This document shows positions 35,374 to 44,823 of a stretch of 64,000 nucleotides of DNA, one piece after another. The DNA lies in the NCBI RefSeq assembly GCF_023370075.1, contig NZ_CP097157.1:62001-126000 (forward strand). The letters run 5' to 3'. The DNA is from Deinococcus sp. QL22. Lineage in GTDB: Bacteria > Deinococcota > Deinococci > Deinococcales > Deinococcaceae. How positions within the stretch are numbered: position 1 is the first letter of the stretch; every line of letters begins with the position of its first letter. The translations under genes and the position numbers were made by a program. Under the pieces are notes generated by a model, which saw only the letters and a list, made by a program, of their open reading frames with translations, did not search any database and was not told where the DNA came from.

Positions 35374-35627
35374 CTTTGGCTGAAGTCCACCACGGAAGGT
35401 AAGTGCGAAAAAGCTGGTGGCCCGTTCCCGCCCTCTCTCGGGGGGTGAGGAACGGCCTCAGCCTGGAGCGTTCACCGACCTCGAGGACTACCGCCGCGCC
35501 TGGTTCCGGCATTGGCTCAAGCACCACGGCGTCCACGCACCCCAGCCAGGACGCAGGTGCGTGTGGACGCTGAACTGGCGGGCCGCATCTTGAAGAGGTG
35601 TTGGAACAGAGAGAAACCTGCGAGGTG
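35374..35627. other. Spacer with possible gene debris
   Basis: Positions 35466-35590 read TDLEDYRRAWFRHWLKHHGV in one plus frame and then stop. This may be the end of a lost gene, but there is no start or family match. Confidence 0.3.
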
Positions 35628-35649
35628 CTGGGGCGTGTTGGCCAGGGGT
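35628..35649 (+). repeat. IS5-type terminal repeat
   Basis: GGGGCGTGTTGGCCAGGGGT, a slightly diverged copy preceded by CTG rather than CTAG. Its inner edge is 18 bases before the ATG of the 94-aa gene. Confidence 0.65.
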
Positions 35650-35667
35650 CATCGCTAGACTGCAGGA

Positions 35668-35952
35668 ATGTCTTGGGAGATGGCTTTCAAACAGTGGCGA
35701 GAGCGCCCATACCCCTCACGCTCGTCGATCGTTGGAACTGTTGACCCCGTGCTCTTGGATGCTGATCTGGTGGCGCAATTGGAGAAGCTCCAGAGAGGCG
35801 GGGATGCGTTCGTAGTGTTTGAACTGGCCAGGATGCGCGATGCGATCGTGAAGGTCCTGCCACACCTGCACGGTGACGGCCTGTCTTACTTTATCGAAGC
35901 GGTTGAAGTGGCGGACCTCGCCCTTGCAGAGCGTACGCAAGGGCACGACTAA
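35668..35952 (+). CDS. Hypothetical cassette-type protein, 94 aa
   Basis: Soluble helical protein (MSWEMAFKQWRERPYPSRSS; DADLVAQLEKLQRGGDAFVV). It starts 18 bases downstream of an IS5-type end, as other passengers do. Immediately after its stop an IS6 transposase fragment begins, so its natural 3' side and any second terminal repeat have been lost. No family recognised. Confidence 0.55.
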   Translation: MSWEMAFKQWRERPYPSRSSIVGTVDPVLLDADLVAQLEKLQRGGDAFVVFELARMRDAIVKVLPHLHGDGLSYFIEAVEVADLALAERTQGHD

Positions 35953-36056
35953 CTTCCACCCTCATTGCCGCACCAGCGTTTCCGCCCAAACCAGACGAAA
36001 TAATCAGAGACAAGCATTCGAGACCTGGTCAACGGTCGCGGCAGGGGTGGCCTGAG
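35953..36056 (+). pseudogene. IS6-family transposase C-terminal fragment
   Basis: NFHPHCRTSVSAQTRRNNQR then QAFETWSTVAAGVA is homologous to the end of the fragment at 61186-61475 (HHHSRTSVSAAERRSNQQRA). Only the last 34 codons remain. Confidence 0.7.
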
Positions 36057-36450
36057 ATTCAGGCCACCCCTCCCTGCCTCCCCATACCCGGCCTCGAATG
36101 AAGGCAACACAACCCTGAGAGGTGATCAGTTCGTCGTCGAGATCGCGGCCCTGCAGCAAGCGGCGCCGGGCAATACCGGCATCCGAGAAGGTTCGGCGGT
36201 AGTGTTGGTCAGCTTCGGCGCGTGCCCGGTCCAACTCTGCCTGCGGCGGAGTTTGCTGCTTGACCTCCAGGCCGATCCAGCCCTCCGGCAAGCGTAGATT
36301 CTGGCGCAGGGCATCGGCGTCGACCGGACTGACCAGGTTCATGGTTCGTACGAGGGTTTCTATAGAGCGGTGGTCTAGGCGCGGCCACAGCAGGCCCTTG
36401 CCGCCGCCCGCCAGTGAAGAGATGAGAATACGAAACTGACGGTCAATGCC
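36057..36450 (-). pseudogene. Unidentified protein fragment
   Basis: The minus frame reads IETLVRTMNLVSPVDADALR, then LPEGWIGLEVKQQTPPQAEL and TFSDAGIARRRLLQGRDL, with good protein character. Its C-terminus runs into the IS6 fragment and its N-terminus into the coding end of a plus-strand gene fragment, so both ends appear lost. Not recognised. Confidence 0.4.
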
Positions 36451-36714
36451 CAGGCAGGTGTGTATGTGTTGGTCGGCACTTCGAGCGGCCAAGTCGAGCT
36501 GGTGGTGCAGGCCCTGCAGAACGGTCAGCTGGAACTCCCGTGTGACTGTTCGTCGCTGCCGGTCGAATTGACCGGTGACCTAAAGACGCTCCTGAAGTGG
36601 ACTCAGCAGAAGAAGACGGGCTTGATGGTTTATGCCATGAAGGTGGGTGACCTGCGGCAGCTCAACCTGACGCCCGTGCCCGCCGCACAGATCAATCTGG
36701 TCAACCATCGATGA
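36440..36714 (+). pseudogene. C-terminal fragment related to the permease-prefix protein at 51692-52924
   Basis: KTGLMVYAMKVGDLRQLNLT then PVPAAQINLVN matches the end of the 410-aa protein (EAVLVYRLNAADLQNLKLTA). Everything upstream of VYVLVGTSSGQVELVVQALQ is missing. A dyad like that upstream of the PadR gene at 51366 follows at 36885, so a second PadR module probably stood here. Confidence 0.6.
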
Positions 36715-36884
36715 CGCGTCCCCTGGATCGTTTAGAAGTTGAGCAGCTCAGCATTCACACCGTGGCGTAACTTCAATGACACTAGATCGAGGCCAGCTCA
36801 CCCCTGTAGGTACTGCGGTTACGGACTACCTCTTTCTCTTACGATGCCTCTTCAGAATTCAGCCCCTTGCTTTACGACGCACTT

Positions 36885-36901
36885 ACCTTGCCAAGCTAGG
36901 T
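36885..36901 (+). promoter_or_regulatory. PadR-operator-like dyad, orphan copy
   Basis: ACCTTGCCAAGCTAGGT has the symmetry ACCTNGCNNNGCNAGGT. The surrounding GCTTTACGACG and TCGCCTC also match the region before the PadR gene at 51316-51332. No PadR gene follows here. Confidence 0.5.
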
Positions 36902-36959
36902 CGCCTCATTCCTGCAACCTGTGAGGAGATTCTCCCAGGCTAAGCACGCGTTTTGCTCC

Positions 36960-37754
36960 TCAGAACTGTCGCCAGAACTCAATAGCAAAGTCCACCAGCT
37001 CCCGCTGTCGCATCAGCCGTGCTGTCGCAGACCCTACTTGCCCCTTCCTGATGCCCCCATTGGTTTCAAAAGCCAGTTTGACGGGTGGGAACGTCTCTTC
37101 GTCGTAGTCCAAATCCTCAAACGTTACCCACTGCTGTTCACCGTTCAAGAGGATGGGTGCGCCCTGTGTGACGGTCCCTCGCCTCCCTGTCCTGATCTCA
37201 GCAAGATGCAGACTCGTATTCTTCTCGGTGCCCAGGAGCAATACCCGCGCATCCAAATCGTACAGCCGAGCGAGTGGTGAACTTTCCCCCAGCGAGAACG
37301 GCAGGTGGTGATCCGCTGTGACATCGCAGGCTTTCTGACCCCAAGCAGCGAAGGACGAGTGCGGGTGGTGACTGCGGAGGACATCCGGCCAACTTCGGAA
37401 GCTTTCTGCGATTTGTCCCATGCTCCGTGTGGGGGTGCGTGCCGGGTCAAAGGCAGGCATGTTTGCGCGGATGATGGAGTGCCAAGATTCAGGAACAGGG
37501 GGCTGGTTCCAATCTTTTGGGTCCGTAAGGCTCCCACTGTGTGCGGGCATCACCAGGGTTCCTTCGAACGTCAGCACGTCTTGGAGGGCTTGGATGACCG
37601 CAACGGGACCACCAACCACCCAGCCAAGTGCGCTCAGGCTGGCATGGACGAGTAGGGTGTCTCCAGTTTGAACTCCCAGTGTGCGGAGGTCAGCTGCCAG
37701 ACTTTCCCGGGTTCGTGGAAGATCAGCAAGAGCAATGGCGTCGACTTCAGACAT
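36960..37754 (-). CDS. AAC(3)-family aminoglycoside N-acetyltransferase, 264 aa
   Basis: Antibiotic_NAT family: transfers acetyl from acetyl-CoA to the 3-amino group of 2-deoxystreptamine aminoglycosides. Seen: [33 protein letters not shown], the conserved [25 protein letters not shown] with the catalytic His region, and [17 protein letters not shown]. Length matches the family (260-270 aa). Chromosomal relatives (YokD type) are common and not always resistance genes, so drug activity is unproven. Confidence 0.9.
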   Translation of the reverse strand: MSEVDAIALADLPRTRESLAADLRTLGVQTGDTLLVHASLSALGWVVGGPVAVIQALQDVLTFEGTLVMPAHSGSLTDPKDWNQPPVPESWHSIIRANMPAFDPARTPTRSMGQIAESFRSWPDVLRSHHPHSSFAAWGQKACDVTADHHLPFSLGESSPLARLYDLDARVLLLGTEKNTSLHLAEIRTGRRGTVTQGAPILLNGEQQWVTFEDLDYDEETFPPVKLAFETNGGIRKGQVGSATARLMRQRELVDFAIEFWRQF

Positions 37755-37863
37755 GCTGGTTGTAAGGTAATGCAGAACAGGGAGCAGTTGATTGGGGATA
37801 CCTCGCTTCTAAGGCTCTTCCGCACTCCCGGTGCAGGCCACTGGCCACGTGATAGGTCAATGG

Positions 37864-38090
37864 ATGAGCGATCTTCAAGCAGTTCTGGACCGGCTACTCC
37901 CAGCCGAGCTTACTCTTCAGGTTGTCAGCACCAGGCTTCAGGAAGCGTCTCTGGAGTTCACGTTGGCCAGCACTCGAACATCCGTGCCGTGCCCGAGGTG
38001 CGCGTCGTTGTCTACAAGTGTATACAGCCACTCCAAGCGCCAAGTGCAGGATGTGCCGTGGTGCACGCTGCCTGTTCCCTCCACGTAAGA
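37864..38090 (+). pseudogene. ISL3-family transposase N-terminal fragment
   Basis: MSDLQAVLDRLLPAELTLQV then SVPCPRCASLSTSVYSHSKR and QVQDVPWCTLPV is the zinc-binding N-terminus of ISL3 transposases (CxxC ... C). The catalytic domain is gone after about 38080. Confidence 0.75.
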
Positions 38091-38210
38091 ACGTCTTTTA
38101 AACCTCTATTTTACCTTTGTAAACCGCTCCAGACTTGAGGCACTTCTGGGGAGAATTGGTGGTGAGAGGAACAGGAAACCCCAGCACTGAGCCGGGGCGC
38201 ACGGGAGAAC

Positions 38211-38645
38211 TTATTTTTTCCTAGAACGAGCTTTGGCTTTCCTGTTCGCGCTGCCTAATTTCTGGCCCTTGAGAAAGCTGGCTTCCAGCTGCTGACGGGT
38301 GTGGGCGGCCAACGCCTTAAAGTCCACGGCTCCAGATTCAATGCTTTCGAGGGAGACGCGGGGGGAAAAAGCCCGGCCTTCTCTCAGTTGCGCGTCTATT
38401 TTCTCAAACCAGGCCTGAAATTCAGGCGTCACTTCAAACAGCATGTCTCTGGCCAATTTGTTGTAGGTCTCACCGTCTCCGCTTCGCCGCTTGAACTGTT
38501 TGGGCAGTTCGAAGCGGGCCCCCGGAAGCTTGACCGCTTCGATCTTGCCCTCACGCACAGCAATCTGAAACTGCTTAACAAAGGCGTCACTGCGTTGAAG
38601 ATTGCTGAGTTTTTGAACCTGTTCACTGAGTTTGAGATAAGCCAT
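38211..38645 (-). CDS. Hypothetical helical protein, 144 aa
   Basis: The start MAYLKLSEQVQKLSNLQRSD at 38645 is favoured over 38687. All-helical with a basic C-terminus (SANRKAKARSRKK) that could contact nucleic acid. Domain not recognised. It stands alone, with the ISL3 fragment on one side. Confidence 0.55.
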   Translation of the reverse strand: MAYLKLSEQVQKLSNLQRSDAFVKQFQIAVREGKIEAVKLPGARFELPKQFKRRSGDGETYNKLARDMLFEVTPEFQAWFEKIDAQLREGRAFSPRVSLESIESGAVDFKALAAHTRQQLEASFLKGQKLGSANRKAKARSRKK

Positions 38646-38905
38646 AAGGTGTTGTATCAGTTCACTTAAAAAGAAGGAAGAGGTCATTTAATTAAAAATT
38701 TGGGCTTATGCTTGATATCGCAGTGTTTGTTGAAGAGCTCGCAGCAAAGCGGAAATGCGGTTCAGCAGGATCTGGAAAAGTATTGTGATTCAACGCTCTG
38801 ACCCGATCTTCAAGGTCGGTTCCGCTCTTTGGACAGCAAGGTTCTTTCACCTCCACCGTACTAAGCCACTCAGACACATCGGTAGCTAACCCCTGGTTAT
38901 GGCCC
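38646..38905. other. Spacer, no supported gene
   Basis: Short minus-strand frames only. I see no regulatory structure I can support. Confidence 0.3.
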
Positions 38906-39790
38906 TCATTCCGTGAAGATCAGACGCAATTGCGCTTGCACCACTGCTGGGAGACTCTGACGCCAGGCCATGCGGAAGGGCAGGGCTGGACACGGATCAT
39001 GCACAGGCCGGAACGTGACCCCAGGATGAGCGAGAGCCGTCAGGGAACGGACGATCAAAAACAGGCCCTCCTGCTCAGCGACGAGGTGCATCACGCCCGC
39101 AAACGAGTACATCCGCGCGCCAGTGTTGATGACCTCTCGGGGTTGAACGCCTGTTTGGGTGAACACGCCTTGCCAGTAGTCATATAGGTCTGGGTTACTC
39201 TCCCGCGAGTTGAGCAGGAGGGGCTGACCCTGCAGAGCCTGGAAGGGAACCCGATCCAATGAAGCCAGGGGATGCCCCACCGGCAGGGCGAGCCAGAACT
39301 CCTCCATCCAGAGCCGCCGCTGCTGGATGCCGGGGCAACGAACCTGTGGTGCGACAAAAAACCCTACATCCAGACTGTCGGTCGTCAAGCCATGGAGTTG
39401 TTCCAGGGTGGTGCCCTCGATCTGCTGAAGCTTCAACCCCGGCATCGCTTGAATCAGCTGCCCAAGGTGAGCCGGAATATCCGTCTGACCGACGTAATCC
39501 GCGAAGCCCACGCGCAGAACCTGAGGCACGCTGTCCCGGCGCAATGCCTGAAGTCCCTCATCGAGGGTGGTGAGCACGGTGCGGGTCAACTCTAGGAGAC
39601 GCTCGCCCTCCGGGGTCAGTGTGACGCGGCGGCTGGTTCGCTGGAACAAGGTCACGCCCAACTCGCCCTCTAGGCGCTGAAGCTGATGGCTGAGGGCGGG
39701 CTGGGTCATGTACAGCCGTGCGGCGGCTCGGGTGAAGTTCAGCTCTTCCGCAAGCATCACAAAGGCCCGCAGATGGCGAAGTTCCAGCAT
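38906..39790 (-). CDS. LysR-family transcriptional regulator, 294 aa
   Basis: The start MLELRHLRAFVMLAEELNFT at 39790 gives the normal family length; longer starts are spurious. The N-terminal winged HTH reads AAARLYMTQPALSHQLQRLE then GELGVTLFQRTSR, followed by a periplasmic-binding-like effector domain (RVGFADYVGQTDIPAHLGQL). Divergent from a VOC protein gene, which it probably controls from a T-N11-A site at 39796-39810. Confidence 0.9.
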   Translation of the reverse strand: MLELRHLRAFVMLAEELNFTRAAARLYMTQPALSHQLQRLEGELGVTLFQRTSRRVTLTPEGERLLELTRTVLTTLDEGLQALRRDSVPQVLRVGFADYVGQTDIPAHLGQLIQAMPGLKLQQIEGTTLEQLHGLTTDSLDVGFFVAPQVRCPGIQQRRLWMEEFWLALPVGHPLASLDRVPFQALQGQPLLLNSRESNPDLYDYWQGVFTQTGVQPREVINTGARMYSFAGVMHLVAEQEGLFLIVRSLTALAHPGVTFRPVHDPCPALPFRMAWRQSLPAVVQAQLRLIFTE

Positions 39791-39795
39791 GATCC

Positions 39796-39810
39796 ATGCA
39801 TTGTAGGCAT
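39796..39810. promoter_or_regulatory. LysR-type box
   Basis: ATGCATTGTAGGCAT is an interrupted dyad (ATGC-N7-GCAT) with the T-N11-A spacing of LysR sites. It is in the 76-bp gap between the divergent regulator and VOC genes. Confidence 0.5.
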
Positions 39811-39866
39811 AGATCTCGGCTCGAAAAGCATGAGACTTCCGGTGGTGGGACATCCACACTAGAGCG

Positions 39867-40259
39867 ATGGACAACACCGTACACGAACTCCGACTAGTCA
39901 TTACCACCCGTGACTACGAACGCAGCAAAGCCTTCTACCAGGCGCTGCTCGGCACGCGGGCCTTGGGCGCTTGGGAGTCATCCGAAGGCCGCGTCATTAT
40001 TCTAGAAGCAGGTCGGGCCACGCTGGAGATCGTGGATGAGAATCACGCGGAGCGGATTGACGAGATCGAGGTGGGGCGGCGGGTGTCCGGTAATCTGCGG
40101 CTGGCTCTGGGTCTGCCCGATAGCGGGGCGGCAGCGGCGCTGGCTCAGCAGGTCGGTGGCGTGCTGACGAACCCGGTCACACAAACCCCCTGGAATTCTC
40201 TGAATGCCCGGGTGCTGAGTCCGGATGGCCTGCAGGTGACACTCTTTACCGACCAATAA
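39867..40259 (+). CDS. VOC (glyoxalase/bleomycin-resistance fold) protein, 130 aa
   Basis: One VOC module pair: HELRLVITTRDYERSKAFYQ, LLGTRALGAWES, GRVIILEAGRATLEIVDENH, then AQQVGGVLTNPVTQTPWNSL and VLSPDGLQVTLFTDQ. Usually metal-dependent isomerases, dioxygenases or drug-binding proteins; the substrate is unknown. Divergent with the LysR gene, so likely its target. Confidence 0.85.
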   Translation: MDNTVHELRLVITTRDYERSKAFYQALLGTRALGAWESSEGRVIILEAGRATLEIVDENHAERIDEIEVGRRVSGNLRLALGLPDSGAAAALAQQVGGVLTNPVTQTPWNSLNARVLSPDGLQVTLFTDQ

Positions 40260-40519
40260 CGCCAACAGATCCAACTGCGGAAAGGACATCTTGACCTTGT
40301 TCGTTCAGGCTGGCGCTCTCAGCCGTTGTGCCCAACGTTGCCCTGGCAGATACAGGATGCCGTGTCTCGGCGCACCTCGCCCACAGTGGTGGCCCTTAGT
40401 TGCTCGACAAAGGGGCAAACCAGGCGCGTATTGTGCGCCGGAACAAGCCCGTGGGGACGTCCATGCTGGATCGATCAGATGGCTTCATCCAGTGCCGCCT
40501 CACCGCATACCTTGGAGGT

Positions 40520-41097
40520 ATGAGCGTCTTCACCCTGAAAGCCATGAGCGTGGACAAGTACCTGCGCACCGAGGAGTGCACCCCAGTGAAGCGCGAGTAC
40601 GTGGGCGGTGATGTGTACCCGCTGCATGGCGTGGGCAACGTACAGGCCGGAACCAGTCAGGCCCACGCCGAAATCTGCGGCAACATCTACGCCACGCTGC
40701 ACGGCCCCACCAAAACCAAGGGGTGTCGCCTGTACCAGAGCGAGATGAAACTGAGGATCGAAAGCAGCAATACCTTCTCTTACCCCGACGTGATGGCTGT
40801 GTAACTTGGTTCTAGGAACCCGACAGCCACCCATAAAACCCAACCCTTCTGCTGGTCGAAGTGCTATCAAAGAGTACGGCGCAGAATGACCGTTTGGGCA
40901 AATATGCCGCCTACACCGCCCTGCCCAGCCTTCAGACCTACCTGATCGTGGAGCAGCAGGAGCGGCGGGTGTACGCCTATTCCTGGCGGGGCGAGGAATG
41001 GACGCTGGCAGAGCTGGCGAATACGGGCAGCGTGGACATGGCCTGCATGAGCCGCAAGCTAAGCCTCGATGACATTTACGGCGATGTTCCTGTATGA
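40520..41097 (+). pseudogene. Uma2-family endonuclease, frameshifted
   Basis: The Uma2 (PD-(D/E)XK-like) fold is split. The first frame has MSVDKYLRTEECTPVKREYV, SQAHAEICGNIYATL, CRLYQSEMKLRIES and NTFSYPDVMAV, then stops at TAA near 40801. The second frame resumes with NPTLLLVEVLSKSTAQNDRL and YLIVEQQERRVYAYSW. The break lies between 40797 and 40845, possibly in the GTGT repeat. Catalytic residues D (YPDV) and E-x-K-like (VEVLS) are kept, so only the frame is broken. Confidence 0.75.
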
Positions 41098-41459
41098 ACG
41101 GGTTCAACCCAGCACAAGAACGCCTGACCTCTTCCATGTGGAGCACAGCTCTAAAGGTTGATGCTCAGCACACGCAAGTCAGCCCATTGCTCCCGGCAAC
41201 CCACCAAACCTCGGCGTGCCGCCGCTCACCTCATCAGATGAGGTTGATCTGGTGTGGAACTGGAGCGGGTTCCAGTCGCTCTCCATCAGCAGTTGGGTGC
41301 CAGACCCAGGACAACCTCCAAAGCTTTGAAATGGCCCGCAAGTTGAATCTGAGAAGATCTACACTCCTGTTTGCACATTTTTGAATGAGATCATTTTTTC
41401 ATTCCGCTGCCATTTCTTCGTGGACTGGCACAGTGGATGCCCTACCCTAGAAGGACACC
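41098..41459. other. About 360 bp without a gene
   Basis: No frame with protein character. The segment 41350-41420 is AT-richer and probably holds the promoter of the DUF4034 gene. Confidence 0.35.
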
Positions 41460-42482
41460 ATGACGCGCCACCAACCTGCTCCCCTTCTCCCCCACCTTGC
41501 TCCGCTTGCTGTACCGTCCCGGGAGGAGCTCCGTCAGTTGCTCTTAAACCGGGAATTCAGCGCCCTCACTGAGCGCTTCGCACAACTGCACACCGCTGAG
41601 GCGCAAGGACTGATCAGTGAACGTCAGCTGGAACGTGCCTACGACGGGGCCCTGAACTACCGGGAGGAGCTGACCGTGCCCCTGCGGGAGTGGGCCGCGG
41701 GAGCACCGAGCTTCTATCCGGCACAGGCGGCATTGGGCGTTCACCTGTTTGGGCAAGCCCTGAAACTGCGCACTATGCGCCGTGCTGTCGATATTCCCGA
41801 AGAGAACGTCGAGCGCATGGTCGGCGCCATGATGGCCGCTCAAGCGCAGCTCCGGCACGCTGTAGCGCTTGATCCCAAGGCGTCGCTCGCCCTCATCTCC
41901 TTGATGTTCATTGAAATGCAGATGGGCAACCGCGCCTGGCAGCTGTATGTGGAGGCGATACAGAAGACGCCGAACTCCATGCTGGTTCGGTTGGCGATGC
42001 TGCGCAACCTGCGCACCGAATGGGGCGGCAGCGAGCAGCAACAGCTGGAGTTTCTCAACCGGCCCGAACACGACTCTCTCAGTGAAGAGGAACGGCACGA
42101 ACTCAACGCCCGGCAGCTCACGCAACTGGCCCATTGGCAACTGCATTTTGCCAAGGATGCCAAAGCGGCCAAACGCACGGCTCAAGCTTCCCTTGCTCTT
42201 GTCGAAACGCCGTACGCCCTGCTGGCGCTTGCGGACAGCTCCGCCCCACTCCGACGAGTGAAAGGACTCAGCCGGGCGCTGGAACTGGCACCGCACGACC
42301 TGCATCTCCAAGCGTCTCACGCTTCCGCTCGGCTGGAAAGCTGGGCTCCAGCCGCTCCTGAGTTCGCGCGTCTGCGCGAAGCGGCCGACTGGGGTGAAGC
42401 CTACGCCACAGACCTCTTGTCCGTGGAGCTGCCGCTGTGGATTTGGCGCATCCGGGCCTTCATCCTTCTGTTTGTGCGGTGA
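41460..42482 (+). CDS. DUF4034/TPR-like helical protein, 340 aa
   Basis: All-helical repeats: REELRQLLLNREFSALTERF, LTVPLREWAAGAPSFYPAQA, AQLRHAVALDPKASLALISL, LARAL-type GLSRALELAPHDLHLQASHA. This layout is seen in DUF4034 proteins, which have TPR-like scaffolds. The second ORF part includes paired helices of about 34 residues. No signal peptide. The start ATG follows AGAAGGACACC. Confidence 0.7.
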   Translation: MTRHQPAPLLPHLAPLAVPSREELRQLLLNREFSALTERFAQLHTAEAQGLISERQLERAYDGALNYREELTVPLREWAAGAPSFYPAQAALGVHLFGQALKLRTMRRAVDIPEENVERMVGAMMAAQAQLRHAVALDPKASLALISLMFIEMQMGNRAWQLYVEAIQKTPNSMLVRLAMLRNLRTEWGGSEQQQLEFLNRPEHDSLSEEERHELNARQLTQLAHWQLHFAKDAKAAKRTAQASLALVETPYALLALADSSAPLRRVKGLSRALELAPHDLHLQASHASARLESWAPAAPEFARLREAADWGEAYATDLLSVELPLWIWRIRAFILLFVR

Positions 42483-42562
42483 TGGATGAGGTAGAGAGCA
42501 TCCTGCTGAAGAACTCACGTGGGGGTTCTGGCAACTTAACCTGAGCAGGGCTAGCGTAGCGT

Positions 42563-42593
42563 AGCAGGCAGCTTGAGAATCAAGCTGCCTGCT
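42563..42593. terminator. Strong hairpin at the 3' end of the IS6 transposase
   Basis: AGCAGGCAGCTTGA, loop GAA, TCAAGCTGCCTGCT: 14 bp perfectly paired. No T run follows on either strand, so its terminator role is uncertain. Confidence 0.5.
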
Positions 42594-43290
42594 GCATCGC
42601 CTCTTGCCAGAGGAGAAGAGCTGCGGTGTAGTTGCTTCGTCTGAGGGCAGCGGGGATGGTCGTTCGGGTCGGGCGGTGAAGGTTCGAGACTCGGGCAGGC
42701 AGCGCTAGGAATTCCTGCGTGCGCCGCCGTCGTTTGAAGCCGAGCTGGCTGCGTTCCTGTTGCCGTGTTTGTCGATGCGACTGTTCCACGAGGTTGTTGC
42801 AGTGGGCGGTGGAGACCACCTGAAGGTGTTCCACAGTGTGGAGCACAGGAAGCTCCCACAGAGCTGCCCCACAGCTCCACAACTTGTCGGTATGAATGAC
42901 CTCCGGCACGTCGTATGGCTCCAACAAGCGCACGAAAAAAGATTTGGCAGCCTCAGTATCTCGGGATTCCTGAAGAAGGATGTCCAGCACGTCGCCACGT
43001 TCGTCGACCGCCCGCCACAACCAGTGCTTCACCCCACCGACCTTGACGCAGAGCTCGTCCAGAGGCCATCGAGAACCCCGGCGGGGTTCTCGATGGCGCA
43101 GTTCTTCGGTCAGGAGCGGCGCAAAAGGGATGTTCCACTGCCGGAGGGTCTCGTGGCTCACCTGGATGCCGCGCTCATGGAGCAGTTCCTGCACGTCGCG
43201 CTGGCTGAGGGGAAAACGGTGACACAGCCGCAGGGCGTAGCAGATGACGCTGAGGGGAAAACGATGACGATAGGGCTTCCGGTCAGTCAC
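42580..43290 (-). CDS. IS6-family DDE transposase, 236 aa
   Basis: Complete: N-terminal HTH (LSQRDVQELLHERGIQVSHE), first D in WPLDELCVKVGGVKHWLWRA, second D in EVIHTDKLWSCGAALWE, and E in NNLVEQSHRQTRQQERSQLG. Length matches the family (about 230-240). A perfect 14-bp hairpin (42563-42593) overlaps the last codons and could limit read-through. Confidence 0.92.
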   Translation of the reverse strand: MTDRKPYRHRFPLSVICYALRLCHRFPLSQRDVQELLHERGIQVSHETLRQWNIPFAPLLTEELRHREPRRGSRWPLDELCVKVGGVKHWLWRAVDERGDVLDILLQESRDTEAAKSFFVRLLEPYDVPEVIHTDKLWSCGAALWELPVLHTVEHLQVVSTAHCNNLVEQSHRQTRQQERSQLGFKRRRRTQEFLALPARVSNLHRPTRTTIPAALRRSNYTAALLLWQEAMQQAA

Positions 43291-43795
43291 AGCTCACCAT
43301 CCTACCGGCCCTACCGGCCTTAAGTTGCCAGCACCCCTCTGCTTATGTACCACGCCTCATAGGGTTCGCCATTGCTTCTCTGTATTGAAGGTGTTGCGTC
43401 AGACCACCAGAACGACCTGTCGATGACAGTTATAGCGTTCCAGTTCGGGGAACCAGATCAAGCTCGATGTCCGCGCGGTTGAGCGCGCCCCTGAGCTTAA
43501 ATACGCTGAAGAGAGCGTGCGCCACCCTCAGAAACACGACTGGGGCTGAATACACCTCATCGTGGGCGGCGATGTCCAGCACGAAGCTACCGGAGGGCAG
43601 GGGCTGCGTTTGATTCGCCTGTCCCGTCACTCCGCGCAGGACGGCCGCGTGGTAGTCCATAGGCAACCCAAGGCGCTGTTGTGGAATATCATTTCCCTCG
43701 AGCTTGTCCCAGGGGTGACATTCAGGAAGGCGGACTCTGAACAAGCCAGATTGATCCGGGGTAAATGTGGCACCTAAGTACACCGCATTTAACAT

Positions 43796-44266
43796 CTAGA
43801 TAAACTTTGCTCCAAGAATCTTCAGCGCAGTCACGAGTGCGGCCCGGAGTTCAGTCACGGAGTTGTAACAACGCCGCGGCATCAGAATCCCCTTCAACTT
43901 TCGCCACACCCCCTCAATCAGATTGAGAAAGGGCGCATACGGGGGAAGGTATCGAAGGAACAGTCCCTGCCGTTCCCAAGAGGCTTGTTGTTCCCTGAGC
44001 TTCGCGCCCTTGTGAAAGGGCGCGTTGTCCAAGACGACAACCGTGAGCTGCTGTGGGTCACAGCCGGAGGCCAAGGTGTTCAAATAGGCGATCACCTGCT
44101 CCCCAGTGCAGCTGCCTTGCAGTTCGCGAACCTCCAGCACTTCTTCGCAGGTATGCAAGCTGTAGGTGCCGATGAGGTTGATCCTTCCAGACGATCCCCA
44201 CCGAGTGGGGATCTCAAACTGTTGCCCAGAGCCCCGCTTAAACCACGTCGCTCCCACCGACAACAT
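43796..44266 (-). CDS. IS630 transposase, downstream frame (DDE part)
   Basis: Contains LTVVVLDNAPFHKGAKLREQ (catalytic D) and FLRYLPPYAPFLNLIEGVWR with the catalytic E. The first D is in the part read only after the frameshift (about 44300, KYLDQTGLSLM). The domain is therefore expressed as a fusion with the upstream frame; the listed start at 44266 is not biologically meaningful. Confidence 0.88.
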   Translation of the reverse strand: MLSVGATWFKRGSGQQFEIPTRWGSSGRINLIGTYSLHTCEEVLEVRELQGSCTGEQVIAYLNTLASGCDPQQLTVVVLDNAPFHKGAKLREQQASWERQGLFLRYLPPYAPFLNLIEGVWRKLKGILMPRRCYNSVTELRAALVTALKILGAKFI

Positions 44267-44301
44267 CAGAGAAAGTCCGGTCTGGTCGAGATATTTCAGG
44301 G

Positions 44302-44823
44302 TCAGCTTGCCGTCCAGTGCCCCCTTTTTAGAGTCTCCAAGGAGGCTTGATGTGGTGCAACGATTTCAGGGTCAAGTGTCTGAGCGGGTGAATATCGGGC
44401 GCGTTTCCAGCTGTATCCCAGGCGTTGCAGATGATTGGCCAGCGCACGAGGTCGAATCACGACCCCGAACTGCTGTGCGAGGCCCTCGCACAGCAGTGGA
44501 GCGTTCCAGAAGCGCTGCTCTCGAAGTTTCTCGTGGAGAAACTGCTCCATCTCGGGTGTGACTTTCGAAGGCTGTCCGGGTGGACACTCGTCGGCCAATC
44601 CTGGAATGCCACGCTCCTCGAAACGGGTGAAATCATGGTGGATAGCCTGATGGTTCCGGCCAAAATGCGCGGAGAGTTGGGGAATGCTCCAGCCCTGTCG
44701 ATGCAGCCGGAGGATGCTCGCCCGCAGGCGAACCTTCGGGTGAGTATAAGGACTGGTCTCCAGATCCCGAAGCAGCGCATCAGCAGCTTCAGAAATCTCG
44801 ATGCGGCGAGCAGGACGGGCCAT
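44302..44823 (-). CDS. IS630 transposase, upstream frame (HTH part), 173 aa
   Basis: Tandem HTH domains (VRLRASILRLHRQGWSIPQL, then FGRNHQAIHHDFTRFEE and ARALANHLQRLGYSWKRARY). The frame ends LETLKRGHWTAS just after the slippery run CTAAAAAGGGGGC (about 44328-44340). A -1 shift there gives LETLKKGALDGKLTLKYLDQ and leads into the DDE frame, as in other IS630 elements. Confidence 0.88.
   Translation of the reverse strand: MARPARRIEISEAADALLRDLETSPYTHPKVRLRASILRLHRQGWSIPQLSAHFGRNHQAIHHDFTRFEERGIPGLADECPPGQPSKVTPEMEQFLHEKLREQRFWNAPLLCEGLAQQFGVVIRPRALANHLQRLGYSWKRARYSPAQTLDPEIVAPHQASLETLKRGHWTAS

Larger units (their letters stand above)
42523..43337 (-). mobile_element. IS6-family insertion sequence, about 815 bp
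   Basis: Ends GGGTTCTGGCAACTTAA (left, about 42523) and the inverted TTAAGTTGCCAGCACCCC (right, to 43337) bracket one transposase. The 8-bp flanks (CTCACGTG and TCTGCTTA) do not match, so no target duplication remains. IS6 elements move by replicative cointegration. Confidence 0.85.

Noticed and set aside
35466..35590. Small gene with YRRAWFRHWLKHHG
   Set aside because: Short, without start or family resemblance; noted only as possible debris.
38692..38877. 61-codon minus-strand frame upstream of the 144-aa gene
   Set aside because: No RBS and no protein-like pattern.
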